Shown here in pieces: positions 1 to 5,054 of a stretch of 19,529 bases of DNA. The DNA is from JAZKIX01 sp040384645 (lineage in GTDB: Bacteria > Pseudomonadota > Gammaproteobacteria > Burkholderiales > Burkholderiaceae_D): positions 1-19,529 of the forward strand of contig JAZKIX010000073.1 of NCBI GenBank assembly GCA_040384645.1, read 5' to 3'. The notes below the pieces were generated by a model that was not told the origin of the DNA, did no database searches, and saw only the letters and a program-made list of their open reading frames with translations. Position 1 is the stretch's first letter; each line of letters begins with the position of its first letter. A program made the position numbers and the translations under genes.

Positions 1-24
1 GCCTTCGAGGCGCCCCAGCTATAA
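1..24 (+). CDS. C-terminal end of an upstream gene (partial)
   Basis: An open frame enters from the left edge and reads A-F-E-A-P-Q-L before a TAA stop. A strong terminator begins two bases later, which supports this as a real gene end. Seven residues are too few to identify the product. Confidence 0.4.
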   Translation, partial: AFEAPQL

Positions 25-25
25 A

Positions 26-55
26 CCCCCGGCTTTGCCGGGGGTAATTTAATTT
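26..55 (+). terminator. Rho-independent terminator after the left-edge gene
   Basis: A perfect 8-bp stem (CCCCCGGC / GCCGGGGG, 26-33 with 37-44) closes a TTT loop and is followed by the T-rich run TAATTTAATTTT. It would end transcription of the gene cut by the left edge, so the hydrolase gene at 93 probably has its own promoter or depends on read-through. Confidence 0.85.
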
Positions 56-92
56 TGATTGTATTTCCAGCTGCGCTGGCGAGGCAGGTCTA

Positions 93-884
93 TTGAAATT
101 CGCTAGTTTGGGAAGCGGGAGCGAAGGTAACGCGCTCCTGATTTCCGCCGATAATGCCGGTGCTGTTGGCAAGTCAATCATTACCGTCATGTTGGACTGT
201 GGATTTGGTTTGCGTGAAACTGAGCGCCGTCTGGCGCGCTTAGGGTTATCTGGCGCAGACGTGTCGGCGATAGTGGTTACCCACGAACATCAGGACCATG
301 TCGGCGGCGTTTTCAAGCTGGCGCGCCGCCATGCGATACCGGTCTGGCTTACACGCGGCACCTACACCGCGGTGCGTGCCGATTGCAGCGGTGTCGAACT
401 TCATTTCTGCCGTGATGGCGATTCAATCGATATTGGCGCTTTGCAACTCACGCCTTATACGGTACCGCACGATGCACGTGAACCGGTTCAATATTGTGCG
501 ACCGATGGTGTATTCAAATTGGGTGTGCTGACCGACGCGGGCCAATCGACTCCTCACCTGATACAGGCTTTGGGGGCTTGCCACGCCTTAGTTCTCGAAT
601 GCAATCATGATCTTCGAATGTTGCAAGATTCCACCTATCCGCCATCGTTAAAGCAGCGCATCGGTGGCCCGTACGGCCATATGTCGAACCATGCGATAAG
701 CGAAATATTGCGAGCGCTCGATCAAACACGGCTAAAAAAAGTTATTGGCGCGCACTTGAGTAGCAAGAATAATACCGAGGATTTGGCCCGACAGGCTTTG
801 TGTGGCGCAGTGAGTCCAGGCGCGGTTGAAGTGACGATTGCGTGTCAGGAAGACGGATTCGATTGGATCGAAATGGTAGCGTGA
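93..884 (+). CDS. MBL-fold metallo-hydrolase (YycJ/WalJ-like)
   Basis: This is a 263-residue cytoplasmic hydrolase of the metallo-beta-lactamase superfamily, resembling the YycJ/WalJ branch. The metal-binding signature is seen as T-H-E-H-Q-D-H-V-G-G, giving H64, H66, D68 and H69. Further likely ligands are the His of V-P-H-D near residue 125, the Asp of L-T-D-A-G and the His of G-A-H-L-S-S near the C-terminus. The start is TTG at 93: the encoded M-K-F-A-S-L-G-S-G-S is the usual opening of this family, although the ribosome binding site (GAGGCAGG region) is weak. No signal peptide or membrane segment is present. YycJ-type proteins are linked to DNA end-processing or cell-wall signalling in Firmicutes; the role in betaproteobacteria is not clear, so no gene symbol is given. 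The family call is strong and the substrate unknown. Confidence 0.9.
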   Translation: MKFASLGSGSEGNALLISADNAGAVGKSIITVMLDCGFGLRETERRLARLGLSGADVSAIVVTHEHQDHVGGVFKLARRHAIPVWLTRGTYTAVRADCSGVELHFCRDGDSIDIGALQLTPYTVPHDAREPVQYCATDGVFKLGVLTDAGQSTPHLIQALGACHALVLECNHDLRMLQDSTYPPSLKQRIGGPYGHMSNHAISEILRALDQTRLKKVIGAHLSSKNNTEDLARQALCGAVSPGAVEVTIACQEDGFDWIEMVA

Positions 885-956
885 AACCTCTTATGCTGGC
901 CCGCTTTTCTTTTTTGCAATTGAGGCTAAAGAAAAATACGGGAAAAATCAGCACAT

Positions 957-984
957 AAAAAAAGCCGACCAGCAGGTCGGCTTT
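957..984 (-). terminator. Rho-independent terminator of the Ala-rich lipoprotein gene
   Basis: A 10-bp perfect stem (AAAGCCGACC / GGTCGGCTTT, 961-970 with 975-984) has an AGCA loop and an A-run on its left side, which reads as a U-tract on the minus strand. It lies 17 bases past the stop codon of the lipoprotein gene. Confidence 0.88.
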
Positions 985-1001
985 CTATAAGCAATCTTAG
1001 A

Positions 1002-1262
1002 TTACTTTGCAGCTGTAGCAGCAGCTGAAGCAGCCGAAGCCGCTGTAGTTGCAGTAGCAGCAGCAGTAGATGCAGCCGATGCTGCATCAGCAGCAGCTGA
1101 AGCAGCAACAACAGCAGCAGATGCAGCGTCAGCAGCAGCTGAAGCAACTGCTGCAGGCGCTGGTGCTTCTACTGCAGGCGGAGTTACAACTACTTCTTCT
1201 TTTTTACCGCAAGCAGCCAAAGCAACAGCCAACAGGGAGATCAACAAGAGTGATTTTTTCAT
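1002..1262 (-). CDS. Ala-rich small lipoprotein
   Basis: This 86-residue protein begins with a lipoprotein signal peptide: positively charged M-K-K, a hydrophobic stretch, and the lipobox L-A-A-C with C18 as the lipidated residue. Mature residues G-K-K-E-E are followed by a Val/Pro linker. From about residue 37 to the end the chain is almost only Ala with Ser, Thr and Asp. The block S-A-A-A-D-A-A-S-A-A occurs at 41-50 and again at 55-64, a 14-residue period. A good Shine-Dalgarno (AAGGA) precedes the ATG and a strong terminator follows, so it is a real monocistronic gene. Small Ala-rich lipoproteins of this look are common in betaproteobacteria, usually without a known function. The repetitive GCA/GCT codons suggest a tract that could change length. 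An envelope structural role is a guess. Confidence 0.82.
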   Translation of the reverse strand: MKKSLLLISLLAVALAACGKKEEVVVTPPAVEAPAPAAVASAAADAASAAVVAASAAADAASAASTAAATATTAASAASAAATAAK

Positions 1263-1604
1263 TGGATTTTTCCTTAAGGATTTAAAAATTTTAACAATAT
1301 TGCGATGAATAATTACCGGTAATTATCGCTCGATAGGGCGTCTTCGAAGGCTTGTACCAATTGGTTTTGTAACGCAACGAATGCTTCCTAACCCATGATT
1401 ATAACGATTTCCGCCGCATTGCAACAGTAGGAAATTGAATTAATATAATAATTTGTGCATTCACAACAATAAAAAAGCATAAAAAATACCGTGTTTAGAA
1501 TTGAAATCCACACCTATTGGCATGTTGTTGCGATGTGATAATTGTGTCAAAAACGCCGTGAAATCATCAAATAGCTGCATATATTTCATATGTATGCGCT
1601 TAAC
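1263..1604. other. AT-rich intergenic region with likely promoter for the lipoprotein gene
   Basis: No gene is seen in these 342 bases. The lipoprotein gene lies on the left and transcribes leftwards. On the minus strand a TATAAT box stands at 1403-1398, with TTGCAA 15 bases upstream, a sub-optimal promoter that would give a leader of about 130 bases. That leader contains the 18-bp palindrome described separately. The stretch from 1430 to 1600 is AT-rich, with no hairpin-plus-T-tract terminator visible for the leftward gene that ends at 1605. Confidence 0.4.
1309..1326. promoter_or_regulatory. 18-bp perfect palindrome in the lipoprotein leader
   Basis: ATAATTACCGGTAATTAT is a perfect inverted repeat, centred about 55 bases upstream of the lipoprotein start codon. 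It could be a dimeric repressor operator or an RNA hairpin in the leader. No regulator is encoded next to it, so its function cannot be assigned. Confidence 0.45.
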
Positions 1605-2087
1605 TTAGAGTCCCAACGTAGTGGCATGCAATCCTATCGTCGACTCTTCCCACATTGCAGAAAATCGTTGCGATGAAATATTGCAGTCCGGTTCAGAATC
1701 CCATGTTGCAGCGCCGCGAAAGTGGTCGCAATGAAAGCGTCTGACAATATGTTTGCCATCGGCCATGCAAAATGAATCGGTTAGCTGATGCAGAGTGCGG
1801 GGTGTGACCCTGCATTCAATGGCATGGCTAAAATCACGCAACAAGGAAATAAAGCGTGGGCATTCACGCTCGATATGCAGCGTATCGTGCATGGCCAATT
1901 GCAAGCGATTTGTTTGTTTTGAGATTAGAAACTGGCGCAAGATAGCGTTGGTTTCCAACGACCCTAGATTCCAACTAAGAAAATTGGGATCGAATAACTG
2001 AATGCCTTGTTCCGCTCGGCCCAAGCATTGCAGCGCAAGATTTTGAAACTCAGTGCGTGACGAGAATGGGATTGAATGTGTATCCAT
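1605..2087 (-). CDS. Conserved betaproteobacterial protein of unknown function
   Basis: This is a 160-residue soluble protein with no signal peptide or membrane segment. It starts six bases after the stop codon of the cupin oxygenase gene, so the two are almost certainly one transcript. The middle contains D-P-N-F-L-S-W-N-L-G-S near residue 33, M-H-D-T-L-H-I-E-R-E-C-P-R near 66, and a C-terminal half rich in His and Cys (F-H-C-D-H-F-R-G). I recall similar short proteins, sometimes fused to an acetyltransferase, in the same place in related bacteria, and the layout faintly recalls one half of a phospholipase-D-like fold, but I cannot confirm either. It is probably a real gene because it is co-oriented, tightly spaced and has a sensible composition. 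Function is unknown. Confidence 0.7.
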   Translation of the reverse strand: MDTHSIPFSSRTEFQNLALQCLGRAEQGIQLFDPNFLSWNLGSLETNAILRQFLISKQTNRLQLAMHDTLHIERECPRFISLLRDFSHAIECRVTPRTLHQLTDSFCMADGKHIVRRFHCDHFRGAATWDSEPDCNISSQRFSAMWEESTIGLHATTLGL

Positions 2088-2093
2088 CGTGTT

Positions 2094-3215
2094 TTATTCC
2101 AAATTTAGCCAGCCATCCTGATACCAGGTGTAGAGCGCATCCGTCACGTCTGCCGATGCTAAGGCAACGGCAGCGCCATCGAGCCGGCGGGCATTTGCTA
2201 ATGTCACTAAAGTAGCCTTATCGGCGCGACCAATGCTGAACGATTCGCCGTTGATGAAAACATGGCTGCCTTGATACAGCATGCGGGACTTGCGCGACAG
2301 GGCGACGCCGTGTTTGGTCGCCGATTGCGCAAAGCGTGCCGGCGTTAGAGGCTTTTCGGGGCCATCAAAAAAAACATTCGGCTTCGGTTCTGACAACTGT
2401 TCGCCCAGGAAAATGGCGATGTCATCCTCAGTGAAGCGCACCTTATTCAATTCATCGCTGATCTGGGACAACATCGCGGCGCTGATTTCAGCTGGCTTGG
2501 TCGTTGCCTGCAAATCGGGGTCGCTGTAAAGCCCGGGCAATTCGATCGAATCTGCCATGAATTGCAAAAATGCTTCGCCCATTTCCTGATACGACGGCGC
2601 TCGGAATCCGATTGAATAAGTCATGCATTCGCCCACTGCCACACCGTCGTGCGCATACTGCGGCGGCAAGTACAGCATATCGCCCGGATCGAGCACATAC
2701 TCGTGTTCCGGCTGGAAGTTTTGCAAGATTTTGAGCGGGACGTTTTCCACCAAGCTCAAATCCTTTTGCGCGCCAATGCGCCAGCGTCGTTGCCCATGCG
2801 CCTGCAATAAGAATACGTCATACGAATCGAAATGGGGCCCGACGCCGCCACCATCCGGCGCATAGCTGATCATCAAGTCGTCAAGCCGCGCATCGGGAAT
2901 GAAATTGAACTGGCGTAATAACGTATCGGCATTGTCGTCATGCAGATTGACGCCCTGCACCAGCAAGGTCCAATCAGATTTTTTTCGATCTGGAATCTCG
3001 GCAATCGGCCCATTTTCCATCACCCATTTATTTTTGAAATGCGTTACCAGTCGGGATTCGATATCGTCCTTGGCCGCAAGCGAAAATAGTGCTTCGGGCG
3101 TTAAGATCGGTTTCAATTGCGGCATCGCCTGGCGAATCAGCAGCGGTTTTTTGTGCCAATACTCGCGCAGGAATTGGTCGGGTGTGATGTTGCCAAGGAG
3201 CGGTAATTTTTTCAT
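2094..3215 (-). CDS. roxA: Cupin/JmjC 2-oxoglutarate oxygenase, ribosomal uL16 arginine hydroxylase type
   Basis: This 373-residue protein belongs to the JmjC-type ribosomal oxygenases (E. coli YcfD/RoxA), Fe(II)- and 2-oxoglutarate-dependent enzymes that hydroxylate an arginine of ribosomal protein uL16. The iron triad is visible: H128 and D130 in G-P-H-F-D-S-Y-D, and H189 in P-P-Q-Y-A-H-D-G. These positions closely match the YcfD ligands (H125, D127, H187 from memory). The N-terminal F-L-R-E-Y-W-H-K-K-P-L-L is also typical. The length fits the family, including the C-terminal winged-helix/dimerisation part. No clear Shine-Dalgarno precedes the ATG, and a TATAAT box ends six bases before it, so the message may be leaderless. 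It is followed by the 160-residue unknown gene. slyD is divergently transcribed next door, so a folding enzyme and a ribosome-modifying enzyme share one intergenic space. Confidence 0.88.
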   Translation of the reverse strand: MKKLPLLGNITPDQFLREYWHKKPLLIRQAMPQLKPILTPEALFSLAAKDDIESRLVTHFKNKWVMENGPIAEIPDRKKSDWTLLVQGVNLHDDNADTLLRQFNFIPDARLDDLMISYAPDGGGVGPHFDSYDVFLLQAHGQRRWRIGAQKDLSLVENVPLKILQNFQPEHEYVLDPGDMLYLPPQYAHDGVAVGECMTYSIGFRAPSYQEMGEAFLQFMADSIELPGLYSDPDLQATTKPAEISAAMLSQISDELNKVRFTEDDIAIFLGEQLSEPKPNVFFDGPEKPLTPARFAQSATKHGVALSRKSRMLYQGSHVFINGESFSIGRADKATLVTLANARRLDGAAVALASADVTDALYTWYQDGWLNLE

Positions 3216-3221
3216 GGCGAC

Positions 3222-3227
3222 ATTATA
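3222..3227 (-). promoter_or_regulatory. -10 box (TATAAT) for the cupin oxygenase gene, possibly leaderless
   Basis: A perfect TATAAT on the minus strand ends six bases before the ATG of the cupin gene, which would put the transcript start at or next to the A of the start codon. No good -35 box is seen at 17 +/- 1 bp, and no ribosome binding site separates the two. Confidence 0.4.
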
Positions 3228-3246
3228 GCGCCGTCAAATCTGCTTG

Positions 3247-3280
3247 TTGACAGGTCTGGCCAATACGGGGAAGGTATAAT
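3247..3280 (+). promoter_or_regulatory. Probable sigma70 promoter of slyD
   Basis: TATAAT at 3275-3280 lies 30 bases before the slyD start, followed by the Shine-Dalgarno AAAGGA at 3298-3303. A perfect TTGACA at 3247-3252 is 22 bases upstream, longer than the standard 16-18 spacing, so the -10 is better supported than the -35. The start site would be near 3287. Confidence 0.5.
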
Positions 3281-3310
3281 TTGGCGCAAATTAAACGAAA
3301 GGAATGAAAA

Positions 3311-3853
3311 ATGAAGATTGCCAAAAATACGGTCGTGACCGTGCGTTACAAGCTGTCAGATGCCCAAGACAATCTGATCGAAGACGGTCGCGAACCAATG
3401 GTTTATCTGCATGGCGGTTATGAAAATACTTTGCCAAAAATTGAGGAGGCATTGGACGGTCAGGTTGTTGGTTACGCGACAGTGATTCAGGTGGAGCCTG
3501 ACGACGCTTTTGGCGAATATGATCCTGCGCTGGTAAAGGTCGAGCCACGTAATCGCCTGCCGACGCCGCTTGAAGTAGGCATGCAATTTGAAGGTACGTC
3601 CGACGGCGACGACGATGAAGAAGCGATGATTTTTACCGTCACCGACATTGCCGATGACAAGGTGGTATTGGATGGCAACCATCCTTTGGCTGGCATGGCA
3701 TTGCGTTTTTCCCTGGACGTGGCAGAAGTGCGCGAAGCAAGCGATGAAGAAATTGCCCATGAACATGTACACGGTGCGCATGGCCACCATCATGACGATG
3801 ATGATCAGGATGATGACGCCAGCGATGAATTTCGCAGTCATCCAATCCATTGA
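3311..3853 (+). CDS. slyD: FKBP-type peptidyl-prolyl isomerase / metallochaperone SlyD
   Basis: This 180-residue protein has the SlyD architecture: an FKBP half-domain (about 1-65), an inserted chaperone flap (about 66-120) starting near P-D-D-A-F-G-E-Y, the conserved return D-G-N-H-P-L-A-G at 121-128, and a C-terminal tail. SlyD catalyses prolyl isomerisation, holds unfolded proteins and, through its tail, binds nickel for hydrogenase or urease maturation. Here residues 150-163 hold many His (H-E-H-V-H-G-A-H-G-H-H-H), then an Asp-rich run and a final H-P-I-H. Unlike E. coli SlyD, Cys is lacking in the tail, so metal binding would be by His and Asp only. The flap also carries an unusual acidic stretch, D-G-D-D-D-E-E at 98-104. 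The ATG has a clean Shine-Dalgarno and its own terminator follows: a single-gene unit. Confidence 0.92.
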   Translation: MKIAKNTVVTVRYKLSDAQDNLIEDGREPMVYLHGGYENTLPKIEEALDGQVVGYATVIQVEPDDAFGEYDPALVKVEPRNRLPTPLEVGMQFEGTSDGDDDEEAMIFTVTDIADDKVVLDGNHPLAGMALRFSLDVAEVREASDEEIAHEHVHGAHGHHHDDDDQDDDASDEFRSHPIH

Positions 3854-3930
3854 AGACCAAGCGGTGACGTGTGCGCTGTAACATCGTGCTCTTGCCTGTG
3901 AGCTGAATCAACTGCGATCTGGCAATTTCA

Positions 3931-3966
3931 AAAGACTGCAAGCGTCTGTTTGCAGTCTTTTTTATT
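3931..3966 (+). terminator. Rho-independent terminator after slyD
   Basis: A 10-bp perfect stem (AAAGACTGCA / TGCAGTCTTT, 3931-3940 with 3951-3960) is followed directly by more T residues, giving a continuous T-run. It lies about 78 bases beyond the slyD stop. Confidence 0.9.
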
Positions 3967-4019
3967 GCCCGAGCAATAGCGTCGGCAAATAAAGCACCTA
4001 GAAAAAGCCCATTTTTCGA

Positions 4020-4094
4020 TAAATATACTCTCTGTAGTATATTTTTAGGCGCTTTAGGAACTTGCGGGTAAGGCACTATTTCTCCTTATACCCC
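4020..4094 (-). repeat. 75-bp intergenic repeat, copy A
   Basis: Read on the minus strand, this stretch aligns without gaps to 14026-14100 on the plus strand: 49 of 75 bases match. There are unbroken blocks GGGGTATA, CTTACCCGCA and GAGTATATTT. Its last part folds as a hairpin (AAATATACT / AGTATATTT, 4021-4029 with 4036-4044). It lies 30 bases after the stop codon of the phosphoesterase-like gene and in the same orientation as that gene. It may be a 3' UTR element or a dispersed intergenic repeat. Confidence 0.65.
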
Positions 4095-4124
4095 TATATT
4101 TTTCGCTTGGAAGCCAAGTCTACT

Positions 4125-5054
4125 TCAACGCGGTAAGGTAGGCGCGACGCCAAATAATTGTCCGGTGGCGTGATTGACGGTGAATTTTTGCCCGCTTGCT
4201 TGAGCGTTCAGGCTACCGAGATTTTTTTGCCACACGATGGTGTTGTCAGGCGCGGCATCGGGTAAGGGCTGTCCATGGATCAGTAATATTTTGCCAGAGA
4301 ATTTCCCCGCCATTTCGCTCAGGTAACGGCGAATTTCCAAAAATCCATCGCGCCTATTGAACCCATCGGCGCTGATGCTGAGCGGATTGCCATCGCAAAA
4401 TAAAACGATCCCAGCCATTTTTTCGCGCTTGGCGATTGCCAGGATCGATTGTAGCCAATCGCGGTTGGCAATTTGACGATCTTCAAATTCGCTGTTGCGT
4501 CCGGCCTCTGTTCGATAATGATTGTTGGCGGCAGGCAGGTGAATGGTGGCAAATAAAACACCGCCTAATTCCCAACGGGCATTTTCGGCATAGCTGCGAA
4601 ATTTTGCATTGCTTGATTCACGCTGTAGCGGGATTTTAGTACCGCCCAAGGAGAATTCGCCATCAAAAAACAATTCGCGCAGTCGATTTAAGCGTTCTAT
4701 GGCAACTGGGCGACCACTGCTATTGCGGCAATCGATCCAGTCGTTTTGCGAGAGCGAAACAATTACCCCGTTTTGCGCTGTATCTAAGAGACCTTTGCGG
4801 CGTAAATACAGCTCGTCACTACACGATTCATCGCTTGATTTGATGCCGTTGACGATAACAAAAGCGAGATTGTCTTGATCGGTTTTGGCAAGCCGACCAC
4901 TGAGCAAGGCATCTTCCGAACCGGCTTGGAAAGCATTCGCGATCACTGCAAAGCTAAAACTAAGTGGCTGTGCCAAAGTATTGCCGGCCAAAGATAGGCC
5001 CGGGCTCATTAGTGCCATAGGCAAAAGCAGATTTAAAGTAACAAATTTTTTCAT
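4125..5054 (-). CDS. Exported calcineurin-like phosphoesterase-family protein, probably catalytically dead
   Basis: This 309-residue protein opens with a signal peptide (M-K-K, hydrophobic core, cleavage probably near S-L-A-G or N-T-L-A), so it acts outside the cytoplasm. The layout resembles a family of secreted calcineurin-like metallophosphoesterases: F-S-F-A-V-I opening, Y-L-R-R-K, N-D-W-x-D-C, E-R-L-x-R-L-R-E-L-F-F, Y-A-E-N-A-R-W, and N-R-D-W-L. Where I expect the metal-binding signatures (G-D-T near residue 40, G-D-I-K near 70, G-D-N-E-W near 104, G-D-T-H near 261) this protein has A-N-A-F, N-G-I-K, S-Q-N-D-W and G-Q-P-L. All four Asp ligands and the late His are gone while the scaffold remains. 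The start ATG overlaps the mutS stop (ATGA), so it is translated with mutS. The family call is from memory of consensus and is moderately sure. Confidence 0.75.
   Translation of the reverse strand: MKKFVTLNLLLPMALMSPGLSLAGNTLAQPLSFSFAVIANAFQAGSEDALLSGRLAKTDQDNLAFVIVNGIKSSDESCSDELYLRRKGLLDTAQNGVIVSLSQNDWIDCRNSSGRPVAIERLNRLRELFFDGEFSLGGTKIPLQRESSNAKFRSYAENARWELGGVLFATIHLPAANNHYRTEAGRNSEFEDRQIANRDWLQSILAIAKREKMAGIVLFCDGNPLSISADGFNRRDGFLEIRRYLSEMAGKFSGKILLIHGQPLPDAAPDNTIVWQKNLGSLNAQASGQKFTVNHATGQLFGVAPTLPR

Noticed and set aside
1070..1285. Gln-rich plus-strand and Leu-rich minus-strand open frames over the lipoprotein
   Set aside because: They are frame shadows of the repetitive Ala codons (GCA read as CAG or CTG). 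The lipoprotein frame has a signal peptide, ribosome binding site and terminator.
3356..3850. 164-codon open frame antisense to slyD
   Set aside because: The sense frame is a complete SlyD with promoter, ribosome binding site and terminator; the antisense product has no family features.
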